Source: Pachyseris speciosa (lineage: Eukaryota > Cnidaria > Anthozoa > Scleractinia > Pachyseridae). From it: a stretch of 64,000 nt of DNA. A program made the translations under genes and the position numbers. Under the pieces are notes generated by a model. That model searched no databases. It saw only the letters and a program-made list of their open reading frames with translations, and had not been told where the DNA came from. Location of the stretch: positions 461,001 through 525,000 of the forward strand of contig JAEMWC010000163.1 in the NCBI GenBank assembly GCA_016490735.1, written 5' to 3'. The number at the start of each line of letters is the position of its first letter. Positions within the stretch are counted from its first letter, which is position 1. Below, one piece after another: positions 48,601-56,853 of this stretch.

Positions 48601-48967
48601 CCGGCTTCTTTGTTTCACCGGCACCTGAAGGAACAACATGGCGACCGTCAAAACTTCAATCGGTTGCATAAACATTATAGTCAAGAGAGAAATAAAAGAT
48701 GTTAAAGACTTATGGTATAGTTATCTCAATAATATATTACACTCTAATACGGATACACCTGTCTTGTATCTGCTTGAATGCATATCAAAAAACTCTCAAT
48801 TACGGTATTCAGACATGCTGACTGAACAAAACCTTCACAGACGACGTCAGATGTTGCTGTTGGACACAATTCTATTGTCTGGCCCTCCAATCGGAGAGCA
48901 CTGTATAACTCTTACCTGTCACCGCTGTCACACAATTGAGAGGTTTGTCAAGGTTTTCTGACTCTTC

Positions 48968-49408
48968 TTAGCTGCCGCCAGGGATGTTCACGTTCGGCTC
49001 AACGTTTTCGGCTCTTGTTATTTCTTCATCATCGTCGCCATCTATGGAAATTGTGGCGGACTTTATAATTACCTTTGGTTTGGTACATGGCTTGTCCGAC
49101 AAAAGCTCGTCCACTTCGTCGAAGAAAGCCGGCTTCTTCTTTGGTGTGGCATTTCCTGTCTTGGCGCATTCGTCTTTGTAGCTTCTATAGGCGCTTATCA
49201 GAGTGTGAATTCTTGTCTTGCAGCTGCCGTCGTCTCTGTCTTCATAGCCTGCAGCTCGAAGATATGCCGCAATTTCTAGCCATATAGGCTTTTTTCTTGT
49301 GCATGATTTTAGCTGGAGCTGGATATTCTCGTCTCCCCACTTTTCAAGTAACAGGAGGGTTTCTTTGTGCTCCCAAACTCTTCCGCGAGTTTTGGTTTCT
49401 GCCGCCAT
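48968..49408 (-). CDS. Harbinger Myb/SANT-like DNA-binding protein
   Basis: MAAETKTRGRVWEHKETLLL starts a trihelix/Myb_DNA-bind_4 domain, with the conserved W of helix one and further aromatic anchors (KKPIWLEIAAYLRAAGY, CKTRIHTLISAYRSYKDE). An acidic linker (SIDGDDDEE) follows. In this superfamily the protein binds the element ends and brings the transposase to DNA. The ATG is 170 bp inside the right terminal repeat. The frame stops at 48,968, but a GT within 'gaac|gtgaac' shortly before could serve as donor to the coiled-coil exon at 48.4-48.6 kb. Confidence 0.8.
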   Translation of the reverse strand: MAAETKTRGRVWEHKETLLLLEKWGDENIQLQLKSCTRKKPIWLEIAAYLRAAGYEDRDDGSCKTRIHTLISAYRSYKDECAKTGNATPKKKPAFFDEVDELLSDKPCTKPKVIIKSATISIDGDDDEEITRAENVEPNVNIPGGS

Positions 49409-49584
49409 TTTGAACGAGATTTATTAAACACGATTGTTAAACTACCTCGCGAGGTAGTTTTGTTAAACACGGTTTTAGACGTGTTTTGTTAAACGTGCCC
49501 GCAGTGTGAACAGCCAGTCTTATTAAATCTGTTTATCAAAACAAGCTTTAAACACGTTTAAGCTTTGGTGTGAACCGGGTATTA

Positions 49585-50494
49585 GTCTACAGTGCAGGCT
49601 ACAGTGCCAATGAAGGCTGAGTATTTTTCACGAAAACGACCCTGGGTTACGAACAAGGTGATTGGTGGTTGCTATAAACGATCTATAGCATTTCGTGACT
49701 CTTTAAATTACCATGGAGATGTGGTGCTATCCTAAGGTACTGGAGGCTCAAGGTTTCTGAAAACGTCATTCTGACGTACCTATTTTTGATCAGTGGAGCT
49801 ACAACAACGGCCCAAGTTCGGATTGCTTGCGATTTTTGCTAAGTTTACGGCTATTTTTCATCTTTAGTGGCTGCCTGATGAGCATCATTAAGCGTGACGG
49901 TAGCTAAGAGTCCACTTTCGCAAAGAATTGAACAAGGTGATGTACTTTGTTGTCGAATTTGGCTTGTTACTCGACGAACTGGGAATTTGGTCGGTCGGAC
50001 ACTTAATACCTTTGGGACTCGACTATTGATGAATTTCTCGACCTCCCACCGCATATTTTTGAATTTGTGAGCACTGTAGATGACCATAAGCAGGAATTTT
50101 TGGCGGTAGATCGGAGTGCCTAGAGACTTAGTTTATATGTGAAAGAATTGTGGGAAGGAACGGGCGCCGTCAAAAATTCTCGTTATTTCCCAGCATGCAA
50201 TGCAGTCGAGATGTTGAAAATTGCGGAAACGCGCGAATGCACTGGAACAAAAGGCTGTATCTACGCTCGGGATAAGAATATGAACAAAAAAAAGTCATTT
50301 CTAAGCTACAACATGGACTAAATTTTGCTATGATGGTTGAAGTTTGGTTTTTCGACGAAGATTTCTTTAAAACACATAAAGAGAAAAAGGGGCATTTTTG
50401 TGGTTTCTCTTTGACGTTAAAAACGGTCAGTTTCGTTCTTGTCCAAACTCAAAAGGCCATATTTGGTCTATTCGCTACGTTTCTTGCGTTTATT
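49585..50494. other. Host sequence between two elements
   Basis: Only short frames without domains. It is not obviously homologous to the sequence right of the Polinton-like element, so the pre-insertion sequence cannot be reconstructed here. Confidence 0.5.
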
Positions 50495-51258
50495 AGTAGT
50501 ATACTAAGTTGGTTTTACTCCTCCTTTTGGATTTCCCTTGGATTTCCCTTGGATTTCGCGCATACCAATTTGGATTTCCTGCATACTAATTTGGATTTCC
50601 CGCATACTAATGAAGTGTCTAGCTAGCTAGGTAAAAATGGGTTCCTCCATACTAATGAGCGTCACTCTAGTATAATAAAAACAATAGACCTGCCCAACTT
50701 GCCCGGGCTCTTTTTAACCCTGATTGGTTAGTCAAGAATCTATTATGTGTTCAAAATAAAAGCGGGTAGATTTCGAAAGAGCTATCGTTCTTGCAGTCGC
50801 TTTGCTAAGGAAAATTTATATCCGAGATTATCGTTCGATTTTCCGAAAGTGTTAACAGCTTCGCCTATAAAAATAAATTCGACTTAGCTAACTTTAACTT
50901 TTCCGCTCCGTTAGTCACTAATTATTCAAAACTAGTGATCCAAACTACCCTATATTTGCATACAAACTCTAAAGTAAAAAAAACCCTTGGGACATCCTTG
51001 AAACCACTGCCATTCAACAACGACAATAGACGGCTTAAGTTGTTTGGAACGATCAATATAAACAGGCGAATAATATGAATTACACGTTTCTTGAGACGGA
51101 CAAACATAAACTTTATTGCCTTTTCTCAGGGAATACAAAAACAATACAGAAAGTGATTTGAAATGAATAAAAATACATTTATTGACAACAAAAGCTCCAA
51201 CAACTACGAAATGCTTAGCACAAAGTATCAGAAAATAAGGATGCAATCAATCGTCTTC
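50495..51258. repeat. Left terminal inverted repeat (about 764 bp)
   Basis: Aligns with the right repeat almost end to end with scattered substitutions and small indels. It includes a 'ttggatttcc.gcatac' tandem near the tip (50,525-50,615) and the last codons plus stop of the ATPase gene at its inner end. Confidence 0.92.
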
Positions 51259-52527
51259 TTGATATTTGGAATACTTGTAAGGTGACTTCCTCTGTAAACG
51301 TCGAGACCGTCTTGAAAGTTTCTTCGGTTCATCGTCCATGTAATTTACAAATTTTAATTGTGGGCGTTTACGCTTTCTTGCTGGCGACAGCGTTTCGACT
51401 GTGGGAGGGGGTGTCAAGATCGACGGAGGGAGGGAGGGAAGTGCGGGCGTGGAAGTTGCCGTGGTAGATAAGGAATGTGGGGCTGGCTCCTTTGCCGTTG
51501 GTTCAGGTGGTGGCGCTTGATCTGGAGTTGGTGGCACTGTTGGTAAATTGTTTACCATAGCCTCGTTAGAAATGTGTTCCCGCCCTTGAGGTTGAGGCAG
51601 AATTGTTGCTTCAGGTGTCAAGGAATTGAACTGGTGTTTATATGTTAAAAACTTGTTTTGGAGCTGCATGTACTGCCTCACTCTTTCGTCGTCTCCAAGG
51701 TTTGTACGATACAGAAGGTTATCCATATTATTCTGAATGCGCTGCATCTCCGGAATTATCGGGGGAACCATCTGGGTTTGCTGCTTGAGATACTGGAGCA
51801 GTTCCTGGGAAATGCTACTCTCTTCGAACCCTTTGTCGAATCTTTCTTCGCCAAGTAATACATTTGTTCGCAATCTGCAACTATCTGGGGTCGTTGGCTT
51901 GAGATCAACAAAAAGATACCCAAATGGTCTTCTCACCGCTTCTTCGTACTCTTTTAAAAACAAAGCAGTTTGTCTTGGGTACATTTGTTTGGCTAAAGTC
52001 AAAATCTGCAGTTTATCCCGAGGATTCTTGAAAAGGACCAAGTAATGACTGTTTAAGCTGATGCTTCGGTTGCCTTTGCCTTGGTGAAACAGATTTTGTA
52101 CAATGTAAATAACGCTCAGGTTTCTATGATGGGATCCTTTTGTAAACAGGTTCACGATCCGATTATCACTTCCTGCTTCAATCATTTGGTCGTCGATGAC
52201 AATCAAGTTGCGTATGTTGACATCCAAATAGGAATCATTGTTAAGAGAAGGCGGAATCCCCTTGACAAATTCGATTGTCGGTATCACCATCAATAAATGG
52301 GTGTAAGCGGGTTGCCACTGTGAATAACACCAGATTATTCTCTCCGGTGGCTGATCGATCACGGTTTGAGCTTGTTGCAAGAGTGATTGCACCCAGAACG
52401 TTTTTCCCGAGCCAGTCATCCCTGCAACCATGCAGGTAAATGGATGAAGCATTTGAAACCGCCGACACTTTTCTTGAGACATCGGTATAACTGGAGCGAA
52501 ACCGGAATAACTGTGTTTACTGTTCAT
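51247..52527 (-). CDS. Packaging-type ATPase (A32/FtsK-HerA-like)
   Basis: 426 residues from ATG at 52,527. Walker A is GMTGSGKT at about residues 37-44; Walker B is NLIVIDDQM near residue 110; IYIVQNLFHQG follows as the sensor-like strand, then NPRDKLQILTLAKQMYP. These are the features of the genome-packaging ATPase shared by Polintons, adintoviruses and related double-stranded DNA viruses, which pumps DNA into capsids. The last third is Pro-rich and then very basic (ARKRKRPQLKF, KLSRRSRRLQRKS), perhaps a nuclear signal. The frame is undamaged. Its final codons (E-D-D-stop) lie in the left terminal repeat. Confidence 0.85.
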   Translation of the reverse strand: MNSKHSYSGFAPVIPMSQEKCRRFQMLHPFTCMVAGMTGSGKTFWVQSLLQQAQTVIDQPPERIIWCYSQWQPAYTHLLMVIPTIEFVKGIPPSLNNDSYLDVNIRNLIVIDDQMIEAGSDNRIVNLFTKGSHHRNLSVIYIVQNLFHQGKGNRSISLNSHYLVLFKNPRDKLQILTLAKQMYPRQTALFLKEYEEAVRRPFGYLFVDLKPTTPDSCRLRTNVLLGEERFDKGFEESSISQELLQYLKQQTQMVPPIIPEMQRIQNNMDNLLYRTNLGDDERVRQYMQLQNKFLTYKHQFNSLTPEATILPQPQGREHISNEAMVNNLPTVPPTPDQAPPPEPTAKEPAPHSLSTTATSTPALPSLPPSILTPPPTVETLSPARKRKRPQLKFVNYMDDEPKKLSRRSRRLQRKSPYKYSKYQEDD

Positions 52528-53334
52528 GTGTCTTTACATACTATCTTTCCTGGAAAAAACCTTTTGACAAACAGGACAGGACCAACTCATGTCAACTGAA
52601 TCGAAGCTTAACATCAACTGACAAAATGTGTCATGTTTCACAATTATATAGGCTTCAGCACAAAAATTCTATTGTTTACCACCACCACCACCACCACCAC
52701 AATTCTATTGTTTACCACTACCGCCGCCACCACCACCACCACAATTCTATTGTTTACCACTACCGCCACCACCACCACAATTCTATTGTTTACCACTACC
52801 GCCACCACCACCACCACCACCACAATTCTATTGTTTACCACCACCGCCACCACCACCACCACCACAATTCTATTGTTTACCACCACCACCACCACAATTC
52901 TATTGTTTACCACTACCGCCACCACCACCACCACCACCACAATTCTATTGTTTACCACCACCGCCACCACCACCACCACCACAATTCTATTGTTTACCAC
53001 CACCACCACCACAATTCTATTGTTTACCACTACCGCCGCCGCCACCACCACCACCACCACCACCACAATTCTATTGTTTACCACTACCGCCGCCACCACC
53101 ACCACCACCACCACCACCACAATTCTATTGTTTACCACCACCGCCACCACCACAATTCTTTTGTTTTCCCTCCTCCTCCTCCTCCTCCTCCTCAATTCTA
53201 TTGTTTTCCCTCCTCCTCCTCAATTCTTTTGCTCTATCACTATATTGAAATCAATATAAAGTGAGACACTGGAGAAAGTATGTCATTCGAGTTTGGGAAA
53301 GTGTTGCTTACACTTCATTTTCGTCAGAGTAGAA
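52528..53334. promoter_or_regulatory. Divergent intergenic region holding the repeat array
   Basis: This 0.8-kb region separates the start codons of the ATPase (leftward) and the Gly-rich small protein (rightward), so it must hold both promoters. Most of it is the minisatellite described separately. No TATA box was confidently placed. Confidence 0.55.
52656..53250 (+). repeat. Minisatellite with forkhead-like motif in every unit
   Basis: Twelve units of 'ACAATTCTATTGTTTACC' followed by a (CCA)/(CCG) tract of variable length, then two or three decayed units with TCC tracts. Each unit holds TTGTTTACC (reverse complement GGTAAACAA, a forkhead consensus core) and the inverted pair ACAAT-TCT-ATTGT. 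A higher-order duplication of three units (117 bp) occupies about 52,822-53,055. Unit lengths are all multiples of three, leaving several open frames (His-rich on plus, Val-rich on minus) that are judged incidental. Confidence 0.9.
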
Positions 53335-53760
53335 ATGAAGAAACTTTACATTCCAAATACCAAGTTGTCTGAAGATTATTATCTAAACCAAGTTAAGCAA
53401 AAAGGAGGTAATTTACCGGCTTTCCACGGATCCCGATTTCAGCAGGGATATGGCTTAGGTTCCATATTTAAAGGTTTGTTTCGCTGGGCGATGCCTCATT
53501 TACAACAAGGTGCTCAGGTACTCGGTAAAAAGGCACTACAAACAGGTGCTCAAGTCGCTCAAGATGTTCTTGATGGAGATCATGTTAACACAGCGCTTGC
53601 CAAGCGAAGTAGGGAAGCTATTGGTGATCTAGTATCTCAGGCTGGGAGTGGTCAGAGTTCTACAAAAAGAAAAGTGCAGTTTCGTGGTTTACCTCCAGGG
53701 AAGAAACGTAAAACAGTTGTGTTGGATCAAGACCAAGACGACTTTGAACTTTGGTCGTAA
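53335..53760 (+). CDS. Gly-rich, basic minor structural-like protein (pX/pVI-like)
   Basis: 141 residues from the first ATG (53,335). The N-terminus MKKLYIPNTKLSEDYY is followed by QQGYGLGSIFKGLFRWAMP, an amphipathic Gly-containing helix, then QVLGKKALQTGAQVAQDVL, and a basic stretch (PPGKKRKTVV) with an acidic end. Proteins with a GYGLG..F.GL.R..P motif and basic tail accompany capsid genes in Polinton-type elements and resemble adenoviral minor core/capsid proteins in layout. Assignment is by motif and context; a virion role is inference. The frame is intact. Confidence 0.6.
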   Translation: MKKLYIPNTKLSEDYYLNQVKQKGGNLPAFHGSRFQQGYGLGSIFKGLFRWAMPHLQQGAQVLGKKALQTGAQVAQDVLDGDHVNTALAKRSREAIGDLVSQAGSGQSSTKRKVQFRGLPPGKKRKTVVLDQDQDDFELWS

Positions 53761-53819
53761 ATTGAGCTGGGCTCTCTATAAAATACTGGCGCCTACTATC
53801 CTTAATTCATTCTATGATC

Positions 53820-54146
53820 ATGTCTCGAGTAGTAAAGAACAATCACGGTTTCCTTGAACTCTTAACTTGTTGCCCTGAACATCAGCGTCAGTTTCTCCTA
53901 GAGACAGCCACTCCACAACAGATGCACGCATTAGTGCAAATTATTTATAATGTGCTTCGTGGAAATATTCCAGTCTCTGAAGAAGATAAGCGTAAAATGA
54001 TTCCATTCAAGGATGCCATTCTTAATCTTGCTGAGCCAAGTATTCCTTACAAGACAAAGAAGTAAACCCTTGCTCAAGAGGGTGGAGGCTTCATTTAAGA
54101 TTTGTTGATACCAGTTGTAACTGGCTTGGGGCCCCTAATCTTATAA
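53820..54146 (+). pseudogene. Short helical protein with two in-frame stops in its tail
   Basis: From ATG 53,820 the frame is open for 81 codons (NHGFLELLTCCPEHQRQFLL, then TPQQMHALVQIIYNVLRG) to a TAA at 54,063-54,065. The same frame then continues with a Gly-rich then hydrophobic stretch interrupted by a second TAA at 54,096-54,098 and ending at 54,144-54,146. From memory of similar cnidarian elements, the family is normally longer and ends in such a Gly/hydrophobic tail, so this copy is probably truncated by mutation. Function unknown. An ATG at 53,814 is also in frame. Confidence 0.6.
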
Positions 54147-54209
54147 AAAATCGCGAACTACTCTGTAGTGTGTTCAGTTGGTTCTTGTCGTTAGCGAGTG
54201 CTGGTCAAT

Positions 54210-55022
54210 ATGAAGAGAAACGTCGATTGGGATAAAGAGGAAGAGAGTGATTATGATGACACTAACACAAGTGAAGAGGAAAGTGATGACGAAGAACTTC
54301 GAATTAAAGATGTTTTAGAAGGACTTTCCCAAGCTGTTTCCAGACAACAGGCCTCCGATTTATTACACAGCATGGCGGCTTCCAAGGATATCTTGTTTTG
54401 GACACCTCGTGGACAGTTACTTCGAAACCAGCGAATAATACCAGTGACCAACATCTCAGAGCTGGTTGAATATGTATTACTCCCTTATAACGACGAGGTT
54501 GCCAAACCCCGCTCCCTCAAAACATTTATAGACGGGTTGGCAGAGTTAGGAATTAATAAACCGTATATAAAGAACAAGAAAACTTTGGCTGAGCTAATGG
54601 AAAAAGAACGAGCCTATCGAGATGAAGAAGGTGAGGCTGGTGATGAAGAAATGGTTTCCGAAAGCAGTGATGTTGAAGATTGCAGAGAAACCGAAAATCC
54701 TGCAAATCTGGAACATGAAGGAAATTCAGACGTTGAATGTTCTGAAGAGAGCGCAAGTCCAGAGATTTTGCGTCAAGGAAAAGGCTCTTGCTACCATTGT
54801 AACGGAGGAAACATCTACCAAACTGCAGTAGTGAAATGCCCAAGATGCCTCTGGCATGATGGTTATAAGACTTGTCCGATTTGCGCATACAAAATTCCTG
54901 TTGACCGTAAACACTCGAAGGATGGATTTATTTGCTGCACTGATTGTCACGCAGTGAAACATATTGATTCAGAAACTTTTAAGAAGAGTCATTATCTTCC
55001 AAGCGAAGATGAAGACGATTGA
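54210..55022 (+). CDS. Acidic protein with helical core and C-terminal zinc motifs
   Basis: 270 residues from the first ATG (54,210). The first 35 residues are rich in D/E/S. A conserved-looking helical core follows (QASDLLHSMAASKDILFWTP, RIIPVTNISELVEYVLLPYN, SLKTFIDGLAELGI), then an acidic linker. The C-terminus has four C-x-x-C pairs (CYHC, CPRC, CPIC, CTDC), probably binding two zinc ions. The core type recurs in Polinton-like clusters, but I know of no established function. Its last codons (E-D-D-stop) lie in the right terminal repeat, mirroring the ATPase. Confidence 0.7.
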   Translation: MKRNVDWDKEEESDYDDTNTSEEESDDEELRIKDVLEGLSQAVSRQQASDLLHSMAASKDILFWTPRGQLLRNQRIIPVTNISELVEYVLLPYNDEVAKPRSLKTFIDGLAELGINKPYIKNKKTLAELMEKERAYRDEEGEAGDEEMVSESSDVEDCRETENPANLEHEGNSDVECSEESASPEILRQGKGSCYHCNGGNIYQTAVVKCPRCLWHDGYKTCPICAYKIPVDRKHSKDGFICCTDCHAVKHIDSETFKKSHYLPSEDEDD

Positions 55023-55765
55023 TTGCATCCTAATTTTCTGATACTTTGTGCTAAGAATTTCGTAGTTGTTGGAGCTTTCGTTGTCAATAAATGTATTTTT
55101 ATTCATTTCAAATCACTTTCTGTATTATTTCTGTATTCGCTGAGAAAAGGCAATAAAGTTTATGTTTGTCACTCAAGAAACGTGTAATTCATATTAGTCG
55201 CCTGTTTATATTGATCGTTCCAAACAACTTAAGCCGTCTATTGTCGTTGTTGAATGGTAGAAGGTTGTCCCTTGGGCTTTTATACTTTAGAGTTGGTATG
55301 CAAATATAGGGTAGTTTGGATCACTAGTTTTGAATAATTAGTGACTAACGGAGCGGAAAAATTAAAGTTAGCTAAGTCGAATTTATTTTTATAGGCGAAG
55401 CTGTTAACACTTTCGGAAAATCGAACGATAATCTCGGATATAAATTTTCCTTAGCAAAGCGATTGTAAGAACGATAGCTCTTTCGAAATCTACCCGCTTT
55501 TATTTTGAACACGTAATACATTCTACATGAACCAATCAGGGTTAAAAAGAGCCCGGGCAAGTTTGGGCAGGTCTATTGTTTTTATTGTACTAGAGTGACG
55601 CTCATTAGTATGGAGGAACCCATTTTTACCTAGCTAGCTAGACACTTCATAAGTATGCGGGAAATCCAAATTAGTATGCAGGAAATCCAAATTGGTATGC
55701 GGGAAATCCAAGGGAAATCCAAGGGAAATCCAAAAGGAGGAGTAAAAACAACATAGTATACTACT
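55011..55765. repeat. Right terminal inverted repeat (about 755 bp)
   Basis: Inverse partner of 50,495-51,258. The shared inner boundary is GAAGACGATTGATTGCATCC, which contains the stop codon of the zinc-motif protein. Confidence 0.92.
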
Positions 55766-56526
55766 TGAGCCAAAGCCACAAACGGCTTTTCCTTAAAGTT
55801 TGGAATGACCACATCGTCATCCCAGAAGTCTTTAAATGTTTAGCCTATATATTACAAGTCATTTACTATTTACTATTTACAACGATAACAATGATGTGAT
55901 ACACGGGCCGGCATCAGAAACAAAAAGTTCACATTTTTGCCCGTCTTGTATATGCTGTCTTTTTCGCGGTGGTATTATTCAACCAATTCTTGCATAGTAT
56001 ACCTTGCTATTTACTTCTTTCACCTTCCTATAGTTTGCTTAAGTTGATATGAGATACTTGTCAACAGGATGACTCATAACGTCAAAGTACATAAAAAGTT
56101 AAGACACCCCACAATGAAGTTCATGGCGAATAAGTTGTACACGTAAATCCAACTCCTACCTTTTTTCGCTATTATCTCTTTCTACCTTTCGACTATTTGC
56201 GGTCTTTGTTTTTGAAAACAGGTTGCGATTTCCAATGAAGGGTTTACTTGTTGTATAAGGAAAAACCGAGGGAGATTGTCTTGCCAAAACAAACTAATAT
56301 TCTTTCAGTTTGCAGGTGCACTTGGTATTAGACAGACTTTTCTGTTGATAAAGAGAATAACATTATATTGTTTGAAGGACAGCTAAAGTAAAGACAAAGC
56401 TCCGATGGATTTTGCACGTTCATCGAGAAAACAATTTTCAACTCGATATAAATATTTCAATCTAAAACTACATGGTTTTTTCTTTCAGCTGACGATAAAT
56501 TCGTGATTCTAGGAATTATTTGTTAC

Positions 56527-56620
56527 CTTGATAAGCATAAGTATTGAATTCCAGCCAAGAAAGCCAAAGAGAAGACAAAATCAGCAAATCAAGAAAGCAA
56601 AAACAAAAGCAGCCCCGCAT
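56527..56620 (-). CDS. Extra signal-peptide exon (third unit)
   Basis: 94 nt, the same 31-codon sequence as the gene B exon (MRGCFCFCFLDLL then LSSLWLSWLEF), with an intact donor in phase 1. On the minus strand the next compatible acceptor is the PAN exon of gene B at 34,295, so it could serve as an alternative first exon. It could also belong to a third gene whose other exons are lost. An upstream in-frame ATG is present at 56,728. Confidence 0.5.
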
Positions 56621-56853
56621 ACTGGAAGCACAACGAGGCAGATTGCGATATGGTTCTCTGTAGTGCTCGATTAATGAGGTAGACCTGAGACCAAAGGGAA
56701 TGTTGCGTGTGCCTCTCTTAAACAACAACTATAATAATAATAATATTTAAGGACTGATCCGCCTCGATTAGCTGTAAAGCTATTTGCGGCCCAATTCACC
56801 AAGAATTATCGACTTGTAAAAGAGTTGAAATAAACTTGAAACTTAAGAGCCAA

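Larger units (their letters stand above)
43568..49581. mobile_element. PIF/Harbinger DNA transposon, 6.0 kb
   Basis: The ends TACCCCGTTCACACCAA and TTGGTGTGAACCGGGTA are inverted repeats flanked by TTA on both sides (43565-43567 and 49582-49584), the signature target duplication of the superfamily. The two characteristic genes are present and convergent: a DDE transposase on + and a Myb/SANT-like protein on -. Subterminal inverted 'gtttaa' and 'tgtttagttaaac' blocks line both ends. About 3.3 kb between the genes has no coding signal. Confidence 0.92.
50495..55765. mobile_element. Polinton/adenovirus-like element, 5.3 kb
   Basis: Bounded by long inverted repeats (50,495-51,258 and 55,011-55,765) whose tips read AGTAGTATAC. 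It contains a packaging-type ATPase on the minus strand and, on the plus strand, a Gly-rich basic small protein, a short helical protein and an acidic zinc-binding protein, arranged divergently around a central repeat array. Such sets belong to the Polinton/Maverick and adintovirus group. Missing in this copy: protein-primed polymerase, integrase, protease and major capsid protein. No target duplication was found. It could be a deletion derivative mobilised in trans or a distinct compact lineage. Confidence 0.8.

Noticed and set aside
52656..53250. CRISPR-like array
   Set aside because: The spacers are low-complexity CCA/CCG tracts rather than unique sequences, and the context is eukaryotic with no cas genes.
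52626..53264. His-rich or Val-rich proteins of 180-212 residues
   Set aside because: They arise from the minisatellite whose units are multiples of three; several overlapping frames are open simultaneously and none has a domain.
50480..55780. Six-base target duplication expected for Polinton integrase
   Set aside because: The bases outside the two terminal repeats (tttatt on the left, tgagcc on the right) do not match.
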